Origin: Pseudovibrio exalbescens DSM 16456
Lineage (GTDB): Bacteria > Pseudomonadota > Alphaproteobacteria > Rhizobiales > Stappiaceae
Direction of reading: 5' to 3'
DNA length: 64,000 nt
Assembly: GCF_000422785.1 (NCBI RefSeq)
Contig: NZ_KE383919.1
Location: 124,001-188,000 of the forward strand
The notes beneath the pieces were generated by a model. The model saw nothing but the letters and a program-made list of their open reading frames with translations. It made no database searches and was not told the DNA's origin. Of this stretch, positions 8,179 to 17,532 are shown in pieces. Each line of letters opens with the position of its first letter. Position 1 is the first letter of the stretch. The translations under genes and the position numbers were made by a program.

Positions 8179-8486
8179 GGGGAGTGCCTTTTCTCGTTAT
8201 CAACCCCAAAACCTTACCATAAGGAAGGCGCATTTGTTGCGCTTTATTTCATTTTGATGACATTTTTGATTCAATTATTATGCAATTGTTTCTTTCTTGC
8301 ACAAAACCCTATTTGAACGGGGATCGCGAATTTTATACAGAGAACCCAAAACAATTACCTCTCACTCTTCAGTAAATCATGAAAGTAATCTTGAGGATTC
8401 AGCCCCCGTTTCTGGCAAGCGCAACACCAACATTCAATGCCCGCGTCATGCCTTCCAGCGCGGGAAAACACTGGGGACATCACAGC
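8179..8486. other. Gene-free gap between the secreted protein and the RND permease
   Basis: No credible gene is present. The left half is AT-rich and should hold the promoter of the small secreted-protein gene. A stem-loop AAGGCGC/GCGCTTT lies around 8224-8242. The right half contains no feature I can name up to the terminator of the RND gene. Confidence 0.5.
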
Positions 8487-8515
8487 AAAAAGGCCCGCGC
8501 GCTGCGGGCCTTTTC
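8487..8515 (-). terminator. Rho-independent terminator of RND pump 1
   Basis: The GC-rich stem GGCCCGC/GCGGGCC with flanking A and T runs (8487-8515) lies 25 bp past the stop of the minus-strand permease gene. Read on the minus strand, the stem is followed by five T residues. Confidence 0.85.
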
Positions 8516-8539
8516 GACATTCAACAAGAACGACAAGAT

Positions 8540-11500
8540 CTATCCATCCGCCTTTGGCACTTGAGCTGCCAGCATTTCCTCATGCACGCGGCTGAGATGA
8601 TGGTGACGCGGCTTGCTGAATCTGGCGAGTAACAGATAGGCGGCCGGGGTCACAAACAAGGTGGCAAAGGTGGCAAACCCAAGACCACCCACCATGACCC
8701 ACCCCAGCTCCATACGCGCTTCGGCGCCGGCGCCAAACGCCAGAACAAGGGGTACACCGCCCAGAACCGTGGAGATGACCGTCATCATGACGGGGCGCAA
8801 TCGCTGCAAGCAGGCCTGATGAATGGCCTGCCTCACATCATTTCCCTGCTCGCGCAACTGATTAGCGAACTCGACCAGAAGAATGCCGTTCTTAGCCATG
8901 ATGCCAACCAGAAGCACCATGCCGATCTGACTGTAGACATTGAGCGACCCGCCGGTCAGAGCGATAGCGAAGATCGCCGCCGCCAGACCGAACGGAACCG
9001 TCGACAAGATCACGATCGCACTGATGAAGCTCTCGAATTGAGCTGACAGCACAAGAAAGACAATCAGGATGGCAAAGCCGAACGTGATCAGAATGTTAGA
9101 GGAGGTCTGCTCCAATACCGCCGCTTCACTCAGTAGCGTTATGGAGACTTCCGACGGCAACACTTCATCGCCAATTCGCTGCAAGTCCTCAATCGCATGA
9201 GACAGGTCATATCCCTCTGCCAAGCCAATGGAGATGGGCACCGCACGCTGCTGGCGCTCTCGGGTCAGGGAGGGAGCAACCGCTTCCTCCGACACGCTCA
9301 CAATGGACGACATGGGCACCATGATACGGTCTGACGCCTTGACGAACAGGTTTTCCAGATCGCGCGTTGAGCGCAATGGCGTTGCACCTGCCTCCATGAT
9401 CAGTGGAATACTGTCGTCTTCCACGAACAGCTCGGCAACTTCCGATCCTTCCAGCAACATGCGCAAGGTTGCGGTGACGATCTGAGGCGACAGACCTAGG
9501 TCTTTTGCACGTTCACGGTCCACACTGAACAGCAACTGTGGCTGGGTGGTTTCATAATCGATGTTGGCGCGTCCAATCTTGTCACCCAACTCGCTTTGAA
9601 GTGCGTAGGTCAGATCCTGTGCGCCCTTGGCCAGCACATCGTAGTTGGTGCCGGTAAGTGCAAAGCTCAGCCCTTCGCCGGCCCCCCGAATGCCCAGCGT
9701 ATTCGGCTGAATCAGGAAGATATCAATTCCCTTGAGCTGGCGCAGGGCCTGATTCATCTCTGCGACAATGGCTTGCTGGCTGCGATCACGGTCCGACCAT
9801 CCTTGCAGGGGCATGATCAGGAAGCCTGTGTTTTTTGAATTGCGAATACCTGCGATCGTCATCAACGCTTGCGCTTCACCGCTATCAACATAACTGCGCG
9901 CGATGTCTTCGATTTCGCTGAGCTTGGACCGGGTGTAGTCCAGACTGGAGCCCTGAGGCGTGCGGGCGAACATCAACACGATGGCTCGATCTTCCAAGGG
10001 CGTCAACTCTTCCGGCAGGCTATTATAAAACTGCCAGCCCAACGCACCGAACCCGATTGAAATAATGACGACCAGGGCTGGCACTTTCAGCGCAACAGCC
10101 AGAATCCGCTCGTAAAGGGCGGCAAGCCGCTCGCCAATCCAGGTCACCGGCGCCCAAATGGGCGAGAACTCAGCTTCGTTCGGTTTAAGCGGCTTGAGCA
10201 AACGCGAGGCCATCATCGGGGCCAGCGTCAAGGCCACGAATGACGACAGTCCGACACAAATGGCCAGAACAAACCCGAACTCCGAAAACAACTTGCCCAC
10301 GCTGCCCGACAAGAACGAGATGGGAATGAAGACTGCGGCCAGCGTCGCCGTGGTGCTGATAACCGCGAAGAACACTTCCTTGGTGCCCAGAATGGCGGCC
10401 GCACGCGCGCCCTCTCCCTTGTGTATGCGCTTGGTAATGTTCTCCAGCACCACGATGGCATCATCAACCACCATGCCTGTGGCAAGCAACAATGCCAGCA
10501 AAGTGAGGATGTTCATGGAAAACCCGACCAACCAGATCCCCACAACGGCACCCGTTAGCGCAACCGGCACCGTGACTGCCGGGATCAAGGTGACACGCCA
10601 TGATCGCAAGAATACGAGAATGATGGCAATAACAATCACCGTGGCCAACAGCAGGCTGAATACAACTTCAGTTATGGCGCTTTCAATGAAAACCGCATCG
10701 TCCGACGTGATGTTGATGGAAACGTGATCTGGCAATTGCTGACGCAGCTCATCAATGACCGCGCGAACGCCCTGCGAAATCTCTATGGTGTTGGAACTGG
10801 CAGCACGCACAATGCCAAACCCAATGGCCCGTGCACCGTTGATGAACGCACCGGATGCTGCGTCGTCCGGACCATAGGTGACAATGGCCACATCTTTCAC
10901 GCGGGTTGTGGCATTGATCTTGGCGTTGGCAATGTCATCAGCGGTTTCAATGTCGCTGTCAGCGCGCACATACAGTTCCTGATAGGTGGTCTCCAGCGCG
11001 CCGCCAGAGGTATCCATGGCCAGTTCACTCAGCACGTCCCTCAGGTCTTGTGGTGTCAGGCCTCGACTGGAGAGCGCCGTCATGTCCAACGCGACCTTGA
11101 AGATGGGCTCTCGGCTGCCATAGACATCCACACTGGCCACACCCGGAACGGCGGCAATCCGATCCACGATCACATCCTCGGTGAGCGCGCTCAGATCCTC
11201 AATCAACATCTGAGAGGATGTAACGGTAGCCCGCATCACCGGTTCTGCGTCTGCGTCCGCTTTCACGACCACGGGCGTATCGGCGTCCTCAGGCAGGTCG
11301 CGAGCAGCACTACCAACTGCGTCGCGAATATCGTTTGCCGCTTCGCCAAGGTCCACACTGTCGTTGAACTCAACAGTCACGCGGCTGCGACCATAGCTTG
11401 ATGTGGACGAAATGGACAACACACCTGAGGTGCGCGCCACAGCCTCTTCCACCACACTGGTAATTTCAGCATCAACGACTTCGGGCGGGGACCCCTTGTA

Positions 11501-11689
11501 GGTGGTGGTGATCGAGATCACGGGACGGTCCACGTTGGGCATTTCCCGGATTTCGACGCCCAGCAAGGCCGCAACACCGGCAACCACAAGGATCAAGTTC
11601 AGGACAATGGCCAAGACCGGCCGGCGCACACACAGAGCATAAATGCCGCTGTAGAGCGCCTTGTCGGGAGAAGAGCTCGGCTTGTTCAT
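8540..11689 (-). CDS. RND efflux permease (HAE1/AcrB family)
   Basis: This 1049-residue inner-membrane proton/drug antiporter is the core of a tripartite pump. The N-terminal helix (PVLAIVLNLILVVAGVAALL), two large periplasmic porter loops and 12 predicted transmembrane helices match AcrB/MexB proteins of about 1040 residues. The proton relay is intact: the Asp-Asp pair in TM4 (GMVVDDAIVVLEN, near 405) and the TM10 Lys (GIMAKNGILLVEF, near 940). It follows its membrane-fusion partner by 87 bp on the same strand. No outer-membrane factor gene is adjacent, so it probably uses a TolC-like protein encoded elsewhere. Substrate not predictable. Confidence 0.95.
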   Translation of the reverse strand: MNKPSSSPDKALYSGIYALCVRRPVLAIVLNLILVVAGVAALLGVEIREMPNVDRPVISITTTYKGSPPEVVDAEITSVVEEAVARTSGVLSISSTSSYGRSRVTVEFNDSVDLGEAANDIRDAVGSAARDLPEDADTPVVVKADADAEPVMRATVTSSQMLIEDLSALTEDVIVDRIAAVPGVASVDVYGSREPIFKVALDMTALSSRGLTPQDLRDVLSELAMDTSGGALETTYQELYVRADSDIETADDIANAKINATTRVKDVAIVTYGPDDAASGAFINGARAIGFGIVRAASSNTIEISQGVRAVIDELRQQLPDHVSINITSDDAVFIESAITEVVFSLLLATVIVIAIILVFLRSWRVTLIPAVTVPVALTGAVVGIWLVGFSMNILTLLALLLATGMVVDDAIVVLENITKRIHKGEGARAAAILGTKEVFFAVISTTATLAAVFIPISFLSGSVGKLFSEFGFVLAICVGLSSFVALTLAPMMASRLLKPLKPNEAEFSPIWAPVTWIGERLAALYERILAVALKVPALVVIISIGFGALGWQFYNSLPEELTPLEDRAIVLMFARTPQGSSLDYTRSKLSEIEDIARSYVDSGEAQALMTIAGIRNSKNTGFLIMPLQGWSDRDRSQQAIVAEMNQALRQLKGIDIFLIQPNTLGIRGAGEGLSFALTGTNYDVLAKGAQDLTYALQSELGDKIGRANIDYETTQPQLLFSVDRERAKDLGLSPQIVTATLRMLLEGSEVAELFVEDDSIPLIMEAGATPLRSTRDLENLFVKASDRIMVPMSSIVSVSEEAVAPSLTRERQQRAVPISIGLAEGYDLSHAIEDLQRIGDEVLPSEVSITLLSEAAVLEQTSSNILITFGFAILIVFLVLSAQFESFISAIVILSTVPFGLAAAIFAIALTGGSLNVYSQIGMVLLVGIMAKNGILLVEFANQLREQGNDVRQAIHQACLQRLRPVMMTVISTVLGGVPLVLAFGAGAEARMELGWVMVGGLGFATFATLFVTPAAYLLLARFSKPRHHHLSRVHEEMLAAQVPKADG

Positions 11690-11776
11690 CTTAACATGTA
11701 CTCACGGGTTCATCGCAGAGGGGCTCGCGTGGGGGCGGAGCACCATCTGAGTTGATATGTGTGTCTTGGGGCTGTC

Positions 11777-12961
11777 TCAGGCTTCTGGCAGTGCAGAACC
11801 GTCTGCTGGGCCAGACGGTACCTTCAGCGAAAAGCCGGGATGTGCTTCCAAAGCGAGCGGCGCACCAGGACGCAACCCTCGTGTTGCCTCTGTGATAACC
11901 ACTTCACCAACCTTCAAATCGCCATCCACCAGGATGCTATCAGAATTGCGTTCGATGATGCGTACACTCACGCGCTCAGCCTTTTGCGCACGCGCAACCC
12001 ACACATAAGCGCCCTGTTGATCCCACTTCAATGCAAGCGGCGGAATAGCTGTCCAGCTTTCTCCTTCAAGCAACACACGCACGGAAAACGCCATGCCCGA
12101 CTTCAGCAAGCCTTCCGGGTTGCTGACTTGTGCACGCAGGCGCAGGGTTCGCGATGTCGCGTCCACTCTGTTGTCCAACGCAGTGATGGTGCCCTTGAAC
12201 TGGCGGCCCGGGACCGCATCCGTTGCCAACTCGACCGCGCCGCCGCGAGACACCTCGTTGGCAAACCGTTCGGGCACGACAAACTCAACCAAAATCTTGT
12301 TGCGATCATCCAGACCTGTCAGGCGGGTAGAAGCATCAACAAGATCCCCCACTTCTACGGCCACAATGCCCACCGTGCCAGAAAACGGTGCCACAATCTT
12401 GCGTTTTTGTAGGTCCAATTGCGCCTTTTCCAGCGCCAGCTGCGCCTTGTCGCGCGCGGTGCGCGCGTCACGTAACTGCACTTCGGAAATGGTTTGAGAT
12501 TTGATCAGGCGCTCATAGCGATCAACTTGATCAATCGCATCTCGCAGTTCTAGTTCGGCCTGCTTGACCGCCAACTCTTCATTGGCTTTATCCAGCGTGA
12601 TGACGGTTTGACCGGCCTCGACATAATCACCCGCCTGATAGGCGATGGTGGTCACACGGCCCGTCGTTTCGGGGTAGAGGTTGGTTGTTCGAACAGAGCG
12701 TCCGGTGCCAATGGCCCGAACGAACGTGTCGGTTTCCTCAAGTGTCACATTGCGGGCATGCACCGCAATCTTGCGTGGTGCGCCTCCTTGTGGCCCGGCA
12801 GCATGTGCCTCGGCTGCATTGGCCTGCAGCATGAACGTGCCCAACTCGTAAAAACCGGGCAAGGTTTTATTGGCTATCAACGGTTGTACCACGAAGTGGT
12901 AGCCAGCAATCAGCACCGCGGCCATGAAGCCCGCTGTGCCAACCTTTTTCAGAGCCCCCAT
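11777..12961 (-). CDS. RND efflux periplasmic adaptor (membrane fusion protein)
   Basis: The 394-residue adaptor is of the HlyD/AcrA family. It has an N-terminal membrane anchor (GTAGFMAAVLIAGYHFVV), split lipoyl halves (VTTIAYQAGDYVEAGQTV and IVAPFSGTVGIVAVEVGD), a coiled-coil hairpin between them (about 115-175) and beta-barrel and membrane-proximal domains. The ATG at 12961 was chosen because GGAG stands about 10 bases upstream. A longer frame from 13009 adds residues with no match to the family. It is the first gene of the pump operon, upstream of the permease. No repressor gene is adjacent, so regulation is not visible here. Confidence 0.93.
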   Translation of the reverse strand: MGALKKVGTAGFMAAVLIAGYHFVVQPLIANKTLPGFYELGTFMLQANAAEAHAAGPQGGAPRKIAVHARNVTLEETDTFVRAIGTGRSVRTTNLYPETTGRVTTIAYQAGDYVEAGQTVITLDKANEELAVKQAELELRDAIDQVDRYERLIKSQTISEVQLRDARTARDKAQLALEKAQLDLQKRKIVAPFSGTVGIVAVEVGDLVDASTRLTGLDDRNKILVEFVVPERFANEVSRGGAVELATDAVPGRQFKGTITALDNRVDATSRTLRLRAQVSNPEGLLKSGMAFSVRVLLEGESWTAIPPLALKWDQQGAYVWVARAQKAERVSVRIIERNSDSILVDGDLKVGEVVITEATRGLRPGAPLALEAHPGFSLKVPSGPADGSALPEA

Positions 12962-13204
12962 GGGAAGACACTCCAATCTCGTTTTGTCGTTTGGAACTAC
13001 GACAGGCACCTGCCTGCCACAGCGTTCGGCCCGTAACGCGTCAGGTTGGGTTATCTTTCATTATTCCCCACTGCCTTATTCCCCGAATCCGGCCTGGACG
13101 CTAGTGGCACATGTGCCGAATTGGTAACAAACCTATCGAAATTTCGCCGATTGATACATATTGATACACTTTTCAAGGCTCGTCGGACCACATGCCATAA
13201 TAGC

Positions 13205-13236
13205 AAGGGCGCCCGCGTTACAACTCGGGCGCCCTT
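13205..13236. terminator. Strong hairpin after the L,D-transpeptidase gene
   Basis: AAGGGCGCCCG (13205-13215) pairs perfectly with CGGGCGCCCTT (13226-13236) over 11 bp with a 10-nt loop, 24 bp beyond the stop of the minus-strand gene. A long T-run is missing, so it may end transcription inefficiently or protect the 3' end. Confidence 0.55.
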
Positions 13237-13259
13237 CCCTACATCAAATCCAGGTGTGA

Positions 13260-13979
13260 CTAGACCGTCGTTGCTGGCGCACTGCGCACAATCACAGGGC
13301 TGCCGTCCGGCACGCGGTTGTAAAGGTCAATAATATCCTGGTTGAACAAGCGGATACAGCCACTGGATACATTGCGGCCGATAGACCAGTCCTCATTCGT
13401 TCCATGGATGCGATAGAGCGTATCAACTCCGTTGTCGAACAGGTACAATGCCCGCGCGCCCAACGGGTTTCCAAGCCCTGGCTCCATGCCGTATCTATAC
13501 TTTTCGAGTTCCGGCCGGCGCTTGATCATATCAGCCGGCGGTGTCCAACGGGGCCATTGACGCTTGTACTGGACACGAGCATTGCCCGCCCATCCAAAGC
13601 CGGCGCGACCCACCCCAACGCCGTAGCGCATGGCATTGCCGTCACCGCGCACAAGGTAGAGAAAGCGCTCTGCCGGATCGACGACGATGGTGCCCGCAGG
13701 TTCAGGGCCGGTGTAAGGCACAACCTGCCGCAAAAAGCGATCATCGGAAACCTTGTTCAGGTCGACTGCCGGGATCGGGAACTTTTCTTCAGGCATTGGA
13801 CCGTACATGGCCAGATAATAAGGATCCTTGCGCAGATCGGCTTGTACGCGCGGCGCTCTGGACGACGTGGTTTGACACCCCGCCAACAACAAGGCTGATG
13901 AGCCCACCAGAAAACCGCGACGGGTCAAACGCGCTGATGCAAAATCCCTGATAGTCTTTGTGTGTTCGGGTGCCGTCAC
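13260..13979 (-). CDS. L,D-transpeptidase (YkuD domain), Tat-exported lipoprotein
   Basis: L,D-transpeptidases crosslink peptidoglycan (3-3 links) or attach proteins to it. The catalytic motif is visible near the C-terminus: HGTNEDWSIG followed by SSGCIRLFNQDIIDLY with the nucleophilic Cys. The N-terminus carries a Tat motif (TRRGFLVG) and then a lipobox-like LLLAGC, so the protein looks like a Tat-dependent lipoprotein facing the periplasm. The GTG at 13979 was chosen because AAGGA lies 7 bases upstream and gives a normal Tat leader. A longer frame from 14075 has no good ribosome site. Product about 239 residues. It is single, with hairpins on both sides. A second, larger L,D-transpeptidase is at 33208. 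Confidence 0.92.
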   Translation of the reverse strand: MTAPEHTKTIRDFASARLTRRGFLVGSSALLLAGCQTTSSRAPRVQADLRKDPYYLAMYGPMPEEKFPIPAVDLNKVSDDRFLRQVVPYTGPEPAGTIVVDPAERFLYLVRGDGNAMRYGVGVGRAGFGWAGNARVQYKRQWPRWTPPADMIKRRPELEKYRYGMEPGLGNPLGARALYLFDNGVDTLYRIHGTNEDWSIGRNVSSGCIRLFNQDIIDLYNRVPDGSPVIVRSAPATTV

Positions 13980-14230
13980 CACACTTTCCTTTTCAATTCT
14001 CGCTGGGCCTGTCGGGCAAATCATGCGTATTGCCCGTAACGATCCTTTGCAGATCACCCAAAAATATTTCGTCAAATTTGACCCATTTATACTTAATGAA
14101 GCTTAAAAGCTCCGTTGCATAACGGGACCCAAATCTTCTAGGGGCGCTTAGACCATCCGATTATGTCGAAATATGGCAAATTCGGTCTATCCACACGGCT
14201 TACGGCATCAATGTAACTGTTTTAAACAAA

Positions 14231-14261
14231 CAAGCCGCTCACGAAATTGTGTAGCGGCTTG
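14231..14261 (-). terminator. Rho-independent terminator of puuE
   Basis: CAAGCCGC (14231-14238) pairs with GCGGCTTG (14254-14261), with further pairing (CAC/GTG) inside. Read on the minus strand, TTTGTTT follows. It starts 30 bp past the end of the allantoinase gene. Confidence 0.8.
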
Positions 14262-14290
14262 ATCCGCAACTCAAAGCGATAGTTGAAACA

Positions 14291-15202
14291 TCAAGCTGGT
14301 TTGTGATGATCATGCCAATGGCGGGCAATATCTGCCCTGCGGGCCACCCAAACCCCTGGTTTGTCGCTAACGTAGTCCAAAAAGCGGTTCAACGACGCCA
14401 TTCGACCCGGCCGCCCCACCAGACGGCAATGAAGGCCGACCGACATCATCTTCGGCGCACCACCCTGCCCCTCTTCATACAATGTATCAAATGTGTCCTT
14501 GAGATAAGCGAAGAACTGCTCACCCGCGTTGAACCCCTGCGCCGTTGCAAAGCGCATGTCGTTGGCGTCCAGCGTATACGGCACCACCAGATGCGGACCA
14601 TTTGCACTCTCCACCCAATAGGGCAGATCATCTGCATAGCTGTCGGCGTCATACAAAAAGCCACCGGTTTCCGTTACCAATTCGCGGGTGCGTTCGGAGC
14701 ATCGTCCAGTATACCATCCCAGCGGGCGCTCACCTGTAACTTCCTCATGGATCCGAATGGCCTCTTCCATGTGGAACCGTTCTTCCTGTTTGGAAAAATC
14801 TCGATAGTCGATCCACTTCAGCCCATGAGATGCGATTTCCCAGTCGGCCTCCTTCATGGCTGCCACAGCATCCGGATTGCGCTGCAACGCCGTTGCCACA
14901 CCAAACACGGTAACCGGCAGGGCACGCTGGGTGAAACTTCGCCACAACCGCCAAAAACCAGCCCGGCTGCCGTACTCATAAATGCTTTCCATGTTGGGAT
15001 GGCGCTGGTTGACCCATGGCTCTGCCCCCATGATTTCCGAGAGGAACGCTTCAGAAGCAGCATCTCCATGCAAGATGCAGTTTTCGCCACCCTCTTCGTA
15101 ATTGATGACAAACTGGACCGCTATCCGTGCGCCGTTCGGCCATGCTGGGTCCGGTGTGGAACGACCATATCCAATCAGGTCTCTGGGGTAATCGTGCTGC
15201 AT
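14291..15202 (-). CDS. puuE: PuuE-type allantoinase (polysaccharide deacetylase fold)
   Basis: This 303-residue NodB-fold hydrolase is of the cofactor-light PuuE allantoinase group, which converts allantoin to allantoate in purine breakdown. The features match: N-terminus HDYPRDLIGYGRSTPDP, then FVINYEEGGENCILHGD, SHGLKWIDYRDF and a C-terminal SVGLHCRLVGRPGR. The start is the ATG at 15202, with GAGAGG 5 bases upstream. A TTG start at 15223 is less likely. Neighbouring genes do not belong to purine catabolism, so the rest of the pathway must be elsewhere. PuuE is easily confused with other polysaccharide deacetylases, but the N-terminal signature is specific. Confidence 0.9.
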   Translation of the reverse strand: MQHDYPRDLIGYGRSTPDPAWPNGARIAVQFVINYEEGGENCILHGDAASEAFLSEIMGAEPWVNQRHPNMESIYEYGSRAGFWRLWRSFTQRALPVTVFGVATALQRNPDAVAAMKEADWEIASHGLKWIDYRDFSKQEERFHMEEAIRIHEEVTGERPLGWYTGRCSERTRELVTETGGFLYDADSYADDLPYWVESANGPHLVVPYTLDANDMRFATAQGFNAGEQFFAYLKDTFDTLYEEGQGGAPKMMSVGLHCRLVGRPGRMASLNRFLDYVSDKPGVWVARRADIARHWHDHHKPA

Positions 15203-15391
15203 TGGTCCTCTCAGTCCACTCAACTTTCAAAATTGCCTTCACAACGGGTTAACCGTAGATCCTCAATGAACGCCCACCGCATCCCATGTGCCCCTCAAAT
15301 GACCGGGACTGTCTTGTGACTGCCATATTAACCGCTTAGCTTTCGATAAAGTTACGTAAGGTTCACTTATACAGGTTCAAAGGTTTGGACG

Positions 15392-15682
15392 ATGGCTCAG
15401 GCACTACAACAGTCAGCTTCCCAAGGTTCCGGCAGTTCCTCGAGAACCATTGCACCTGAACACCGCTGGGCCGGCTCTCCCAAAATGGAGATGCCCACGT
15501 CGCGGTTCGCAGCCCTGATGGCGCATGAAGCCGAAATCGAGCGCCGGATTGCCGCCATGAAACAGCTCGTCTGTCGTCACCACCCCTGCTCCAGTTCTGA
15601 AGCTCTGCGCCTGCTGAACGCTCATTTTCCCGGCTCCAGCTTGCAAGAACGTATTCGCGCAATCCATCCCGAAACTGACTAA
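15392..15682 (+). CDS. Small conserved-looking protein, unknown function
   Basis: No family recognised. The 96-residue product has a Ser/Gln-rich N-terminus, then a helical amphipathic part (RFAALMAHEAEIERRIAAMK) and an HCP-like patch CRHHPCSSSEALRLLN with two nearby Cys and two His. The start at 15392 has AAAGG 8 bases upstream. It lies 180 bp before the PadR gene on the same strand and could be its own unit. The reading frame is more protein-like than the two overlapping minus-strand frames, which have erratic composition. Probably real; function open. Confidence 0.55.
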   Translation: MAQALQQSASQGSGSSSRTIAPEHRWAGSPKMEMPTSRFAALMAHEAEIERRIAAMKQLVCRHHPCSSSEALRLLNAHFPGSSLQERIRAIHPETD

Positions 15683-15766
15683 GTGCTGCCCTGTGGCCGA
15701 GTGATCTGCCGGGCTGCCGAAAATCGTATAGCGCGCAATGCCAATACGGCACTCAACGTTTGACTT

Positions 15767-15808
15767 ATATCGCGTCGATACGTATAACGACCTGCATCAG
15801 AGCGATAT
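15767..15808. promoter_or_regulatory. Promoter region of the PadR-RND operon with an inverted repeat
   Basis: ATATCGC (15767-15773) and GCGATAT (15802-15808) face each other across 28 bp in the AT-rich stretch 54-95 bp before the PadR start. PadR proteins usually repress their own operon from sites in this position. The arms are short, so this is only a candidate. Confidence 0.35.
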
Positions 15809-15861
15809 ATAAAATATTTCCGGCATAACCGGGATCCGGCACACAGTGAAAGTTCGGCATC

Positions 15862-16413
15862 ATGACCACGCGGAAATTCTGTCTTTCGGTGCTCGTCAAG
15901 GGCGAGACAACCGGCTATGAATTGCGCAAGCTGTCGCGTGATGGGCTACATCGTTACTTCACTGACGCCAGTTATGGATCCATCTATCCATGCTTGAACA
16001 AGCTGGAACGTGAGGGTCTGGTCACCTGCCGCGAAGAAACGACCCCCGGCAAGCCTGTCCGCAAGGTCTACACCATTACGGACAAAGGCCGCGCTGCTTT
16101 CGTTGAAGAGTTGCAGGAACCGCCGTTTGACGACACCTATCGCTCTCCTTTTCTAATGCTGGCACTACATGCCGCGCACCTCCCGCCCGAATTCCTGAGT
16201 GAACGTATTGACGCGCGCGAAGACGAGTTGCGCCAACGCATTCAAGCACTCTCAGAAGAACTCTCCATTTGCAGCAATCCTGCTTCTTGTTGGACCTTGC
16301 GGTCAGGCATTGAGACCATGGCAGCTGCCCTGAAATTTATTGAAAACAACCGATCTGAACTTGAAGCCCTGTCACATGCCTCCTCCCAGGCACGGGTACA
16401 GGCCGCCGAATAG
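15862..16413 (+). CDS. PadR-family transcriptional regulator
   Basis: This 183-residue regulator has the PadR winged helix in the first 80 or so residues (GYELRKLSRDGLHRYF, then YGSIYPCLNKLEREGL, and the wing GKPVRKVYTITDKG) and a C-terminal dimerising helical domain (Vir-type, about 95-175). PadR proteins typically repress a nearby efflux or detoxification gene and release DNA on binding a phenolic or drug-like ligand. The adaptor gene of RND pump 2 starts 18 bp downstream, so regulator and pump form one operon and autoregulation is likely. The ribosome site is weak. Confidence 0.93.
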   Translation: MTTRKFCLSVLVKGETTGYELRKLSRDGLHRYFTDASYGSIYPCLNKLEREGLVTCREETTPGKPVRKVYTITDKGRAAFVEELQEPPFDDTYRSPFLMLALHAAHLPPEFLSERIDAREDELRQRIQALSEELSICSNPASCWTLRSGIETMAAALKFIENNRSELEALSHASSQARVQAAE

Positions 16414-16431
16414 ACGCTGGAAGAGACCCTC

Positions 16432-17532
16432 ATGGCCATCCGATTTTCCTACATTCTTGCTGCTGCCATTGCTGGAGGGGTTGCCCTCTGGATGAGTTCC
16501 GGGACCATTGTGGTCGGAGGCCAGGGAGCAAATGAAAACTCCGTTCCTCCTCCGGCGGTTCGTGTCGAGGCTGAAAATGAGGAAGCCTTTCCAGTCCGCG
16601 TAGAGCGTTTCAAGGCACAACTGCGCCGCTCCTATTTGGACCTGCGAGGCCGCACCGAGGCAGACACCAAAGTCGAGGTTCGGGCTGAAACAACCGGACA
16701 GGTGGAAAAGCGCCTGGTGCAAGAAGGACAACGTGTCAAATCTGGCGATCTCCTGTGTGTCCTCGACCGCGGCGCGCGTGAGGCACGGGTGTTGCAGGCC
16801 AACGCCCAACTGGCTCAAGCCCAACTGGACTTTGAAGCTGCCAACGAGTTGTCTGGCAAGGGATTCACGGCAAACAACCGGGTTGCTGCGCTGAAAGCTG
16901 CCCGTGATGCGGCTCAGGCAGAGCTGCGTGAAGCCGAGATCGAGCTGTCCCGCACCGAGATCCGGTCCCCTATTCGCGGCATTGTCGAAAGCCCTATGGT
17001 CGAGATGGGAACGATCCTGTCTGTGGGACAGATTTGCGCCACGGTTATTGATCCAGACCCCATGCTGGCCATTGGTGCTGTCTCAGAAACCAATATTTCC
17101 CGTGTCTATCTGGGACAACCAGCCCGTATTGAACTGGTTACCGGCGACGTGGTTGAAGGCAAGGTTCGTTATATTGCCCCGTCAGCCGATCCCGATACCC
17201 GCACTTTCCGTGTGGAGGTGGAGATCCCCAATCCCGACGGAACCGTACTGGATGGCATCACGGCCTTGACGCAACTGAAACTGCCCGAGCAAAAGGCGCA
17301 CTACATGAGCCCGGCTTACCTTACGCTGAACGACAACGGGGTTATTGGCCTGCGCGGAGTGGATGAATCCAACACCGTGGTCTTTTATCCCGTTGAAGTG
17401 ATTGGCGGAGATACAGAGGGTGTATGGATCAGCGGTTTGCCTGAGGAAGCAACGATCATTGTCGTTGGTCAGGATTATGTCAGCGCCGGTAAAACCGTGA
17501 AGCCCGTCTTTGAGACGGCGGAGGTAAACTGA
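16432..17532 (+). CDS. RND efflux periplasmic adaptor
   Basis: The 366-residue HlyD/MexE-like membrane fusion protein has an N-terminal membrane anchor (SYILAAAIAGGVALWM), lipoyl halves (VRAETTGQVEKRLVQEGQRV and IRSPIRGIVESPMVEMG), a short alpha hairpin rich in Ala/Glu between them (about 120-165) and a beta-barrel (ISRVYLGQPARIEL). Its stop overlaps the start of the permease by one base (TGATG), showing tight coupling. Second gene of the PadR operon. Confidence 0.94.
   Translation: MAIRFSYILAAAIAGGVALWMSSGTIVVGGQGANENSVPPPAVRVEAENEEAFPVRVERFKAQLRRSYLDLRGRTEADTKVEVRAETTGQVEKRLVQEGQRVKSGDLLCVLDRGAREARVLQANAQLAQAQLDFEAANELSGKGFTANNRVAALKAARDAAQAELREAEIELSRTEIRSPIRGIVESPMVEMGTILSVGQICATVIDPDPMLAIGAVSETNISRVYLGQPARIELVTGDVVEGKVRYIAPSADPDTRTFRVEVEIPNPDGTVLDGITALTQLKLPEQKAHYMSPAYLTLNDNGVIGLRGVDESNTVVFYPVEVIGGDTEGVWISGLPEEATIIVVGQDYVSAGKTVKPVFETAEVN

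Noticed and set aside
10724-11401. Long plus-strand frame opposite the RND permease
   Set aside because: The minus strand encodes a complete AcrB-type protein; the opposite frame is a GC-driven shadow.
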